The translations under genes and the position numbers were made by a program. The notes below the pieces were generated by a model. It ran no database searches, was not told the DNA's origin, and saw only the letters and a list, made by a program, of their open reading frames with translations. Positions 25,331 through 32,420 of a stretch of DNA of 37,797 nucleotides are shown in pieces. Each line of letters begins with the position of its first letter. Position 1 is the stretch's first letter. Location: assembly GCA_964360265.1 (NCBI GenBank), contig CAYHUY010000007.1:1-37797 (forward strand), read 5' to 3'. This DNA is from GWA1-39-11 sp964360265 (GTDB taxonomy: Bacteria > Patescibacteriota > Microgenomatia > Levybacterales > GWA1-39-11).

Positions 25331-26761
25331 ATGAGGTGGAATTATTGGTTTCTTGTTGGGATTTTTGTTCTTGGTTTTTTGATCCGGCTTTATAGGTTTG
25401 ATAATCCGGTGGCGGATTGGCATTCGTTCAGACAAAGCGATACAAATGCGGTTTCCACAATCTTTGCCCGAGAAGGAATAAATCTTTTGTACCCCCGGTA
25501 TTTTGACATATCTAATATCCAATCAGGGAAAGATAATCCACAAGGCTATCGATTCGTTGAGTTTCCAATCTATAATGCGGTGCAAGCGGGATTATTCAAT
25601 GCGTTAGGTCCGCCAGTTGGCGGATTACCTTTGGAGCAGCGGGGAAGGTTAATTTCGATTCTCTCGACCTTGGGGGGAGCGTTTTTTGTTTATTCTCTAA
25701 CAAAAAAGTATGCTAGTCCACCAGCTGGCAGATTTGCAGCCTTTTTCTATTTATTCTTGCCGTTTTCAATATTTTATGGTCGAACAATTTTACCTGATCC
25801 ATCAATGGCAAGTTCGATCCTTGCGGGTATATATTTCTTCGACCGATGGCTTGAAGTCAAAAGTTATAAGTTTTTTGTTTTAAGTATTATATTTACTGCA
25901 CTTGCTTTTCTGCTTAAGCCATTTGCGCTATTCTTTACGATTCCAATGATTTATTTGGTTTGGAAGAAATTTGGACTTGGTTTTTTTAGAAGCTGGCAGC
26001 TTTGGTTATTCGGAATTCTGGCTATCTCGCCACTTATTCTCTGGCGATGGTGGATTGGACATTATTCTGAGGGAATCCCCGTGTCGAGTTGGCTTTTTAA
26101 CGGGGACGAAATACGCTTTCGCCCTGCTTTTTTCAGGTGGATTGGGTATGAGCGCGTGACAAAATTAATTCTTGGATATTCGGGAATAGTATTCTTATTT
26201 ACGGGAGTTTTGACAGTTTTAAAAGAGAAAAATCGAGGATTTTTCTTGTCGTTTGCGCTTTCGTCTATTATTTATACTCTGGTTATTGCTACAGGTAATG
26301 TTCGTCATGATTATTATCAAATCGCAATAATTCCAACGATCAGTATATTTGGGGGACTAGGGGCGTTAGGGTTGTTTGAGGTGTTGAAGAAGCGGAATCA
26401 AGTTTTGGCAGTAGGCGTATGTTTGACGTTAATTATTTTTTCTTTATATTTCTCATGGATGCAAGTTCGTGATTATTTTAATATTAATGATAAGGGAATG
26501 GTGTCAGCCGCAAAAAAGGCAGACGAAATTTTACCTACGGGTGCAATTGTGATAGCGCCATACGATGGAAGCACTGCTTTTCTTAATATGGTCGCCCGGC
26601 GTGGGTGGCCTACATTTCAAGAACCAATCGAAAAGCTAATCGAACGCGGCGCGACACATCTAGTCATTGCAAATCCAACTCGGTCAGATTTCAACGGGTT
26701 CGGCAGAATGTACGAGCAGATTACATCTAGCAAAGAATATCTGATATTAAAACTACAATGA
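25331..26761 (+). CDS. GT39/ArnT-like (PMT family) membrane glycosyltransferase
   Basis: A 476-residue protein with about ten to eleven membrane helices. The first external loop DNPVADWHSFRQSDTN has the Asp and the WRQxD-like pattern of PMT/ArnT glycosyltransferases, and FPIYNAVQAGLF and TILPDPSMAS follow as in that family; a soluble C-terminal part ends with LVIANPTRSDF. It would move a sugar from a polyprenyl-phosphate carrier to an external acceptor. Two related palindromes (25609-25624 and 25717-25732) lie in frame in external loops, read as PPVGGLP and SPPAGRF. Confidence 0.85.
   Translation: MRWNYWFLVGIFVLGFLIRLYRFDNPVADWHSFRQSDTNAVSTIFAREGINLLYPRYFDISNIQSGKDNPQGYRFVEFPIYNAVQAGLFNALGPPVGGLPLEQRGRLISILSTLGGAFFVYSLTKKYASPPAGRFAAFFYLFLPFSIFYGRTILPDPSMASSILAGIYFFDRWLEVKSYKFFVLSIIFTALAFLLKPFALFFTIPMIYLVWKKFGLGFFRSWQLWLFGILAISPLILWRWWIGHYSEGIPVSSWLFNGDEIRFRPAFFRWIGYERVTKLILGYSGIVFLFTGVLTVLKEKNRGFFLSFALSSIIYTLVIATGNVRHDYYQIAIIPTISIFGGLGALGLFEVLKKRNQVLAVGVCLTLIIFSLYFSWMQVRDYFNINDKGMVSAAKKADEILPTGAIVIAPYDGSTAFLNMVARRGWPTFQEPIEKLIERGATHLVIANPTRSDFNGFGRMYEQITSSKEYLILKLQ
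25609..25624. repeat. In-frame inverted repeat TCCGCCA-GT-TGGCGGA
   Basis: A perfect 7-bp stem with a 2-base centre, translated as GPPVGGLP in a loop of the GT39 protein. A degenerate relative lies 108 bp downstream. Confidence 0.8.
25717..25732. repeat. Degenerate copy of the TCCGCCA..TGGCGGA repeat
   Basis: TCCACCAGCTGGCAGA keeps the core of the repeat at 25609 with changed arms and is translated as SPPAGRF at a loop of the same protein. Confidence 0.55.
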
Positions 26762-27921
26762 AAAAAGTTTTGTTTGTTACGTATGATTTTCCTTATCCTA
26801 TAAATTCTGGAGGGAAGAATCGCGCCTATCACATGCTCAAATATTCGGGAAACGACATTAAAAAATACTTATTTTCTTTCACTCGGGATGACTTTAAAGA
26901 AGAAGATATTAAACCACTTAAAGATATTGGAGTTGAAGTGGTTGGAATGCAGCGTCGAAGGAAAGTTGGTGACGTAAGAAACGTTTTTGGGGTAAGTTGC
27001 GGGCAGTCGATAATTAGAACACTTTATTATTCAGACAAAATTTTAAATAAAATACTTTCAATAATTCATGAAAAAAGTATCGACATAGTTCATTTTGAGT
27101 CATTTTATACCGCCTTTTATATTTCGAATGAGATTAGAAAGCTTTCCGTAAAACAGATATTCGGCGCAGAAAATATCGAGTACAATGTTTACGATGAATA
27201 TGCAAACAATACGAATTTTTTACTCAGGCCGCTATATAAATTGCAAGTCGATAAAATTCGAAAAGAAGAAACCTCTTTATTTAAAAAAGCAGATCTTTGT
27301 ATTGCTGTTTCAGATGCGGATGCGTTAGCTATCAGAAAATATGCTCGCGAATGTGAGGTTATAAGAAACGGTGTTGATATTGACGAATTCAAATTTAATC
27401 TCCCCAAGAATAAAAAGGGCACCAGGCTTTTATTTGTTGGTAATTTTACCTACTTTCCGAATGTTGATGCGATTGATTTCTTTTATAATGAGATTTTCAA
27501 GAATCTGTCCGGAGATATAAGGCTTACGGTAATCGGAAAAAAAGTCAAAACTTTAAAATTCGACGACTTGCGAATTGAGAAAAAAGAGTTTATTCCTAGA
27601 ATTCAGGACGCCTACGAAGAATCCGACTTAGTTGTTGCGCCAGTGAGGTTAGGCGGAGGAACAAATTTCAAAGTTCTTGAAGCAATGGCGGCAGGAGTTC
27701 CGGTAGTTTCTCTACCTGATAGGTTAGAAGGTTTGAATTTATTTAATAACAAACAGATAGCAATAGTTAAGGAAAAAGAATTTGCGAAAAAAATAATATC
27801 TTTGCTTAGTGATTTAGAAGTAAGAAAAAGGTTAGCGAGAAATGCGAGAGCGTTTGTAGAACAAGAGTATTCATGGAAGGTAATTGGCAATAATCTAAAT
27901 AAAGTTTGGAATAATCTATGA
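26758..27921 (+). CDS. GT4 family glycosyltransferase
   Basis: A 387-residue GT-B enzyme. The start KVLFVTYDFPYPINSGGKNRAY contains the Gly-rich acceptor loop of GT4 enzymes related to sugar transferases such as WcaI/PslH. IFGAENIEYNVYDEY resembles the E-N-x-E-Y motif of that group. The C-terminal domain starts with RLLFVGNFTYFPNVDAI and has GGGTNFKVLEAMAAGVPVVS, the E-x7-E region (with Gly/Lys variation). It overlaps the preceding GT39 gene by ATGA. Donor unknown. Confidence 0.87.
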   Translation: MKKVLFVTYDFPYPINSGGKNRAYHMLKYSGNDIKKYLFSFTRDDFKEEDIKPLKDIGVEVVGMQRRRKVGDVRNVFGVSCGQSIIRTLYYSDKILNKILSIIHEKSIDIVHFESFYTAFYISNEIRKLSVKQIFGAENIEYNVYDEYANNTNFLLRPLYKLQVDKIRKEETSLFKKADLCIAVSDADALAIRKYARECEVIRNGVDIDEFKFNLPKNKKGTRLLFVGNFTYFPNVDAIDFFYNEIFKNLSGDIRLTVIGKKVKTLKFDDLRIEKKEFIPRIQDAYEESDLVVAPVRLGGGTNFKVLEAMAAGVPVVSLPDRLEGLNLFNNKQIAIVKEKEFAKKIISLLSDLEVRKRLARNARAFVEQEYSWKVIGNNLNKVWNNL

Positions 27922-28823
27922 CAACTATTGATGTTTCTATTATTATCGTCTCTTTTAATACCAAAAATTTGACGCTTGATGCTATAAGATCGGTAGAAAA
28001 GACAGTAAAGAAAAATAACTATGAGATTATTATTGTTGATAATAACTCAAGTGATCAATCTGTGGAAGAAATTGAGGAGCTTCATAAAGAAATTTCTGGA
28101 CTAATGCTTATTAAAAATAAAGAAAATGTTGGATTCTCGCGAGCAAATAATATCGGAATTAAAAAATCTCACGGTCGATATGTTTTATTTCTCAATTCGG
28201 ACACTATAGTTTATGAAAAAACAATAGATGGCATGATATCGTTTATGGATGAAAATCCGGATTGTGGAGCATCCACGTGCTTTCTGAGGATGCCTAATGG
28301 AGAGCTGGATGATGCATCGCACCGCGGATTTCCTACACCGTGGCGTGCCTTTTCTTACTTTTCTGGTCTCTCAAAAATATTTCCCAAATCAAAATTATTT
28401 TCTGGCTACAATATGTCATATGTTGATATGTCAAAAACGCATGAAATTGACGCTTTGGCTGGAGCTTTTATGCTTGTCGCAAGATCCGCCGGCGAAGAAA
28501 TAGGATGGTGGGACGAGGATTACTTTTTTTATGGCGAGGATATAGACTTTTCCTATAAGTTAAAACAGAATGGTTGGAAAGTATATTTCGTACCTGATTA
28601 TGAAATATTGCATTATAAGGGTGCATCAGGTGGAATAAAAAATCAATCAAAGGGAATTACAACTGCCGACAAAAAAACAAAAATGAAAGCTCAGGAAGAG
28701 AGATTTCGCGCAATGAAACTATTCTATAATAAGAACTATAAGAATAAATACCCAAAAGTTATAAGAAATATGGTATTTTGGGGGATCAGACTTAAAAAAT
28801 TAACTTCAAGTATTGGATTATGA
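27918..28823 (+). CDS. GT2 family glycosyltransferase
   Basis: A 301-residue GT-A enzyme: DVSIIIVSFNTKNLTLDAI, IIIVDNNSSDQSVEE, GRYVLFLNSDTIVYE with the DxD-like SDT, GELDDASHRGFPTP, and FFYGEDIDFSYKLKQNGWK as the ED acid/base motif. This arrangement is typical of rhamnosyl- or galactofuranosyl-type transferases in polymer loci. It is coupled to genes on both sides through ATGA overlaps. Confidence 0.88.
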   Translation: MTTIDVSIIIVSFNTKNLTLDAIRSVEKTVKKNNYEIIIVDNNSSDQSVEEIEELHKEISGLMLIKNKENVGFSRANNIGIKKSHGRYVLFLNSDTIVYEKTIDGMISFMDENPDCGASTCFLRMPNGELDDASHRGFPTPWRAFSYFSGLSKIFPKSKLFSGYNMSYVDMSKTHEIDALAGAFMLVARSAGEEIGWWDEDYFFYGEDIDFSYKLKQNGWKVYFVPDYEILHYKGASGGIKNQSKGITTADKKTKMKAQEERFRAMKLFYNKNYKNKYPKVIRNMVFWGIRLKKLTSSIGL

Positions 28824-29947
28824 AAGTGGGAATCGATTGCAGGTTATGGAATCAAACAGGAGTTGGTCGATATATTTGTAATTTAGTAACGAATCTCGCG
28901 CTAATTGATAAGAAAAACGAATATGTTTTATTTGTCCGAAGTCAGGACGAAAAGGAATTCAAAATTCAAAATTCAAAATTCAAAATTGTTCGGGCAGATG
29001 TTAGGTGGCATAGTGTTGAAGAACAAGTTCGGCTACCAGGAATTCTAAGTGAGCAGAATTTGGACCTTATGCATTTTCCGTATTTTTCAGTTCCCATTCT
29101 TTATAATAAACCGTTTATTGTTACTATCCACGATCTTATTGTAAATAGATTTAATACAGGTCGTGCATCTACTCTTCCGTTTCCTCTCTATTTTGCAAAA
29201 AGAATTGGATATCACGCGGTACTTTCAAACGCTGTCTATCGTTCCAAAAAAATTATTGTACCTTCAAACGCAGTTCGCGTAAATCTTTTGAGAACATATC
29301 CTCGAATCAATTCGGAAAAAGTAGAAGTAACGTATGAAGGGGGATTCGGCCCTTTGACTGCGCTCAGGGTGAGCGAAGTTCGAAACGAAAAGCTGGTTGA
29401 GGGAAGATACTTATTGAGAGTAGGGAATTTTTATCCTCACAAAAATGTAGAGGGGCTGCTTTTGGCATTCAATGAATTCCTTTATGACAACTATCAAAAC
29501 CATGATGTTAAGCTTGTTTTGGTAGGAAAAAGGGATTATTTTTCCAAGAGAATTACAAAACAAATAAAAAAATTAAACATAGGGACAAACGTAATCTTTC
29601 TTGAAAATGCAACTGATGAGGATCTTGTTTTATTATATTCGAACGCAACAGCAACAATTATTCCGTCTTTTGAGGAGGGTTTTTCTTTAACTGCAGTTGA
29701 AGCACTTGGCTGCGGTTCACCACTTATCGCATCTGATATTCCAGTACATCGCGAGATATGTGGTAACGTTGCCGTCTATTGCAATCCGTTCGATACAAAT
29801 GATATAAAACAGAAAATCAGCTTTGTCTTTTCTTTAGTCGAGTCTTCTCGAAAAGAATTAGTAGATCAGGGAAAGAGGCAGGCTAAAAAATTCTCATGGG
29901 AAAAAATGGCGGAGCAAACCCTCAGTGTCTACAATTCATTGGATTGA
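28820..29947 (+). CDS. GT4 family glycosyltransferase (mannosyltransferase-like)
   Basis: A 375-residue GT-B enzyme. KVGIDCRLWNQTGVGRYICN matches the start of O-antigen mannosyltransferases (MtfB/WbdB-like). The C-terminal domain starts with YLLRVGNFYPHKNVEGLL and has EEGFSLTAVEALGCGSPLIA as the E-x7-E motif. A 7-bp array at 28956-28987 (EFKIQNSKFKI) lies in an N-domain loop, and an inverted repeat at 29361-29375 falls at the interdomain hinge (TALRVSEV). It is the last gene of the operon from 25331. Confidence 0.88.
   Translation: MKVGIDCRLWNQTGVGRYICNLVTNLALIDKKNEYVLFVRSQDEKEFKIQNSKFKIVRADVRWHSVEEQVRLPGILSEQNLDLMHFPYFSVPILYNKPFIVTIHDLIVNRFNTGRASTLPFPLYFAKRIGYHAVLSNAVYRSKKIIVPSNAVRVNLLRTYPRINSEKVEVTYEGGFGPLTALRVSEVRNEKLVEGRYLLRVGNFYPHKNVEGLLLAFNEFLYDNYQNHDVKLVLVGKRDYFSKRITKQIKKLNIGTNVIFLENATDEDLVLLYSNATATIIPSFEEGFSLTAVEALGCGSPLIASDIPVHREICGNVAVYCNPFDTNDIKQKISFVFSLVESSRKELVDQGKRQAKKFSWEKMAEQTLSVYNSLD
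28956..28987 (+). repeat. 7-bp tandem array, unit AATTCAA, 4.6 copies, in frame
   Basis: Four identical units from 28956 plus a partial. It is read as EFKIQNSKFKI in a surface loop of the GT4 N-terminal domain. The unit differs by one base from the AAATTCG unit. Confidence 0.95.
29361..29375. repeat. In-frame inverted repeat CGCTCA-GGG-TGAGCG
   Basis: A perfect 6-bp stem with a GGG loop, translated as part of ALRVSE at the hinge between the two GT-B domains. Confidence 0.7.
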
Positions 29948-29972
29948 ACAAGCTTATAATAAAGCATATAAT
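29944..29972 (+). promoter_or_regulatory. Promoter TTGAAC-N17-TATAAT for the GNAT gene
   Basis: TTGAAC (29944-29949), a 17-bp spacer and TATAAT (29967-29972), then 9 nt to the ATG at 29982. No Shine-Dalgarno site; a leader of at most 2-3 nt is predicted. Confidence 0.7.
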
Positions 29973-29981
29973 ATCCAAGCT

Positions 29982-30569
29982 ATGGCACGTCCAGAAGACG
30001 AAAGATCACAAAACAAACAAGAGATGGAGAAATTTAATGGGAGAGTGAGACTGATGAAAGAGGAAGACTTACCGGCAGTAAAGAAAATTTTGGAGATGTG
30101 GGTTAGAGACCCGGAAACAGGTCTTGATCACGAGGAGCTTGACCAAGATATGAAGAATCTTGTCGGAAGTCTTGATGGAACTCTTGATAGAACTAGTTTT
30201 GTTGCAGAAACTCCCGATGGGCAAGTAATTGGGACAATGGGATTTGCAGCTGTCAAAAGTGAATTAGCGCCTTTTGCAAAAACTTAGAATCCTGGTGAGC
30301 TTGTTAATGCATATGTACATAGGGATTATCGAGGAGGAAAGGGAGTGGGTACTGCATTATTAAATGCAGTAGAGAATCTAGCGCGTTCAAGAGGCTGTAC
30401 GGAGGTCATTCTTGACAGTGGACCACGTCACAGGTTTACTGGCCACCCCTTCTATATCAGAATGGGTTATGAAAAAGCAGGGATGATTCTGGATTACTAC
30501 GGGTCTGGTGCTCATACCACCGTTTTTAGAAAAGAGATTCAATTTCCGATATCCCTTCAGCATTTATAG
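29982..30569 (+). pseudogene. GNAT acetyltransferase interrupted by one in-frame TAG
   Basis: The frame from ATG 29982 encodes a GNAT N-acetyltransferase: a first part with VRLMKEEDLPAVKKIL and GQVIGTMGFAAV, then a TAG at 30285-30287, then in the same frame NAYVHRDYRGGKGVGTALL (the acetyl-CoA-binding motif A) and GHPFYIRMGYEKAGMILDYY (motif B) up to a stop at 30567-30569. There is no frameshift and no other stop, so the change is a single nonsense codon, for example CAG to TAG. The N-terminal fragment alone lacks the CoA-binding site. A recent pseudogene, a strain polymorphism, a base-call error or readthrough are all possible. Confidence 0.8.
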
Positions 30570-30617
30570 ACTTTATTAGTACTCCCGATATCTAGGTATA
30601 GTTGCGGATTTATGCCT

Positions 30618-30630
30618 AGGGTCCGACCCT
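30618..30630. repeat. REP-like 13-bp palindrome, left outer copy
   Basis: AGGGTC-C-GACCCT, located 8 bp outside the transposase stop codon. Confidence 0.9.
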
Positions 30631-30637
30631 GTGCGTG

Positions 30638-31255
30638 TCACTCGAGGGTTAACGTTCCTAAGAAGTCTGAGGATTCGTCTTTAAAATCCTCTACGAACTT
30701 CTCATATGAGAAGTTGCTTTTTGGTCCTATAATATCTGTAACGCTGAAATATTCTAGAATTTGCTTTGGTTTAACCCACGTTGCGTTTTTGCGCCCGAGG
30801 TAATAATCGTAACTAGAGTATGGATAGCGCCTAGGGTCCGACCCTGGCCATGGGTTTAGGTGTATGTATCTTGAAACATGTAGCAAATATTCGTCTTCGT
30901 TAACCAATGCAGCCTTGTACTTTCCCTGAAATAGAGTTCCTACTCGTTCGTACTTTTTATTAAAATACATCACGTACTTAGTGCACAAAACACGCATAAA
31001 TTTTGTTATTCCGTTAATAGAGTATTGTTTTGCTAGCAAATGAAAGTGGTTAGGCATTAGGCAAAATGCGAGCAGGTCAACCTCCTTTGATAGCTGGTGA
31101 GGGTCGGACCCTGAGCCTAAATACTTTTTGAGATAACCTAAGAATACTACGTAGTCTTGCTCATCAAGGGAAATATCACGCTTTTCAACTCCCCTGTTGT
31201 AGATATGATAATGACCATTCTCTATAAATTGTTTAACTGTATTTCGAGCAGGCAT
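30638..31255 (-). CDS. REP-associated tyrosine (Y1/HUH) transposase
   Basis: About 205 residues from the ATG at 31255, where the family-typical MPARNTVKQFIENG begins; the longer frame from 31312 would extend through the flanking repeat. HYHIYNRGVEKRD is the first strand, MPNHFHLL holds the HUH metal site (H70, H72), and TKYVMYFNKKYERVGTLFQ contains the helix with the likely nucleophilic Tyr (Y94 or Y97). YIHLNPW and YPYSSYDYYLG complete the Y1 fold. GSDP occurs twice (about 48-51 and 138-141), both encoded by copies of the element's own 13-bp palindrome. It would nick single-stranded DNA at such palindromes. Confidence 0.92.
   Translation of the reverse strand: MPARNTVKQFIENGHYHIYNRGVEKRDISLDEQDYVVFLGYLKKYLGSGSDPHQLSKEVDLLAFCLMPNHFHLLAKQYSINGITKFMRVLCTKYVMYFNKKYERVGTLFQGKYKAALVNEDEYLLHVSRYIHLNPWPGSDPRRYPYSSYDYYLGRKNATWVKPKQILEYFSVTDIIGPKSNFSYEKFVEDFKDESSDFLGTLTLE
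30833..30845. repeat. REP-like 13-bp palindrome inside the transposase gene (C-terminal)
   Basis: AGGGTCCGACCCT, read on the minus strand as GSDP between the YIHLNPW and YPYSSY blocks. Confidence 0.9.
31100..31112. repeat. REP-like 13-bp palindrome inside the transposase gene (N-terminal)
   Basis: AGGGTCGGACCCT, read on the minus strand as GSDP in the loop before KEVDLLAFCLMP. Confidence 0.9.
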
Positions 31256-31267
31256 AACAACGTGCGT

Positions 31268-31280
31268 AGGGTCGGACCCT
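31268..31280. repeat. REP-like 13-bp palindrome, right outer copy
   Basis: AGGGTCGGACCCT, 12 bp upstream of the transposase start and 30 bp upstream of the next GT4 start. Confidence 0.9.
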
Positions 31281-31310
31281 GTGAATATGGTATCATATCG
31301 AAATAGAAAC

Positions 31311-32396
31311 ATGAAGGTAGCGATTGTGTATGACAGGGTGAATAAATGGGGTGGGGCGGAGAGGGTGATTATCGCATTACGAAAGATTTTTCCTGATTCG
31401 GTTCTATTTACCTCCGTTTACAGAGAGGATCGCGCCTCTTGGGCTAAAAAAATCCTGATTAAGACGTCTTTCTTACAAAAAATTCCCTTCGCCGCCTTAC
31501 ACCATGAAGCACTAGCGGCTTTTATGCCAATTGCATTCGAAAGTTTTAATTTCGATGATTTCGATTTGGTAATCTCCGTGACGAGCGAATCAGCAAAAGG
31601 AATAATCACAAAGCCAACCACAAGACATATGTCTATAATCCTGACGCCTACACGTTATTTATGGAGCGGATATAGCGATTATTTTGCGAATTTTTTTCTT
31701 CGAATTGTAACCTGGCCAGTCGTTTCGTACTTGCGGTTTTGGGATATGATTGCGGCAAGACGTCCGGATAAATTAATCGCGATATCGGAAACGGTTCAAG
31801 CCAGAATTAAAAAATATTATGGTTTAGATGCTGAGGTTATTAATCCGCCACTCATGATGAGACCATCCATTCGAATTTCGAATTTCCAAATTCGAAATTC
31901 GAAACAAGCTCAAAACTATTTCCTCGTAGTTTCCCGGCTGGTTCCTTACAAGCGGGTTGATTTGGCGGTAAAAGCTGCGAATAAGATTTGTGCCCCTTTA
32001 AAAATTATTGGTACCGGAAGTGAACTTGGACACTTGAAAAATATGGCAGGGCCGACCGTTGAATTTTTAGGATACGTTTCCGATTTTGATCTTAAATATT
32101 ACTATATGAATAGTCGTGCGTTGATTTTTCCAGGTGTTGAGGATTTTGGATTAACTATGGTTGAAGCACAATCCTTTGGCAAACCGGTTATAGCGTATCG
32201 GGGTGGAGGAGCTCAGGAAATCATTATTGAAGGTAAAACGGGGGTATTCTTTGACAAGCAAACGGTTCAATCGCTGGCCGATAAGTTGAAAAACTTTCGG
32301 GCAAGCCGTTATAATGAGAAAGATTGTCAAAGAAACGCACGTCGTTTTTCGTTTGAGCAGTTCAAAAAAAAGATCGGGTTCATACTTAATACATAA
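31311..32396 (+). CDS. GT4 family glycosyltransferase
   Basis: About 361 residues from ATG 31311. I rejected the GTG at 31281 because KVAIVYDRVNKWGGAERV is the family N-terminus and the extra ten codons abut the mobile element. ITPTRYLWSGYSDYF is typical of WbaZ/mannosyltransferase-like GT4 enzymes, YFLVVSRLVPYKRVDLAV starts the C-terminal domain, and GVEDFGLTMVEAQSFGKPVIA is the E-x7-E motif. A 7-bp array (31869-31903) forms the hinge, read as SIRISNFQIRNSK. A second array (32382-32416) supplies the last residues and the TAA stop. Confidence 0.88.
   Translation: MKVAIVYDRVNKWGGAERVIIALRKIFPDSVLFTSVYREDRASWAKKILIKTSFLQKIPFAALHHEALAAFMPIAFESFNFDDFDLVISVTSESAKGIITKPTTRHMSIILTPTRYLWSGYSDYFANFFLRIVTWPVVSYLRFWDMIAARRPDKLIAISETVQARIKKYYGLDAEVINPPLMMRPSIRISNFQIRNSKQAQNYFLVVSRLVPYKRVDLAVKAANKICAPLKIIGTGSELGHLKNMAGPTVEFLGYVSDFDLKYYYMNSRALIFPGVEDFGLTMVEAQSFGKPVIAYRGGGAQEIIIEGKTGVFFDKQTVQSLADKLKNFRASRYNEKDCQRNARRFSFEQFKKKIGFILNT
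31869..31903 (+). repeat. 7-bp tandem array, unit ATTCGAA, 5 copies, in frame
   Basis: Units are ATTCGAA, TTTCGAA, TTTCCAA, ATTCGAA and ATTCGAA. The unit is a rotation of the AAATTCG unit at 19133, and both arrays lie at the GT-B interdomain hinge. Confidence 0.94.
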
Positions 32397-32416
32397 TACT
32401 TTATACTTAATACTAA
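32382..32416 (+). repeat. 7-bp tandem array, unit ATACTTA, 5 copies, spanning a stop codon
   Basis: Units are ATACTTA, ATACATA, ATACTTT, ATACTTA and ATACTAA. The GT4 stop TAA (32394-32396) is formed inside the array, which continues to within 4 bp of the guanylyltransferase ATG at 32421. It contains several -10-like hexamers. Confidence 0.92.
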
Positions 32417-32420
32417 TAAT

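Larger units (their letters stand above)
30618..31280 (-). mobile_element. RAYT (REP-associated Y1 transposase) element
   Basis: A 663-bp unit bounded by AGGGTCCGACCCT (30618-30630) and its reverse complement AGGGTCGGACCCT (31268-31280), with the transposase gene on the minus strand between them. It sits between the broken GNAT gene and a GT4 gene whose start lies only 30 bp beyond the right repeat. No target duplication is visible, as expected for Y1 (HUH) elements. Confidence 0.75.

Noticed and set aside
30285..30287. Genetic code change with TAG read as sense
   Set aside because: TAG ends other clear genes in the window (manC at 33501-33503, DUF4012 at 36251-36253), so reassignment is not supported.
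9579..32416. Heptamer arrays as CRISPR
   Set aside because: Units of 7 bp directly abut with no spacers, and no cas genes are present.
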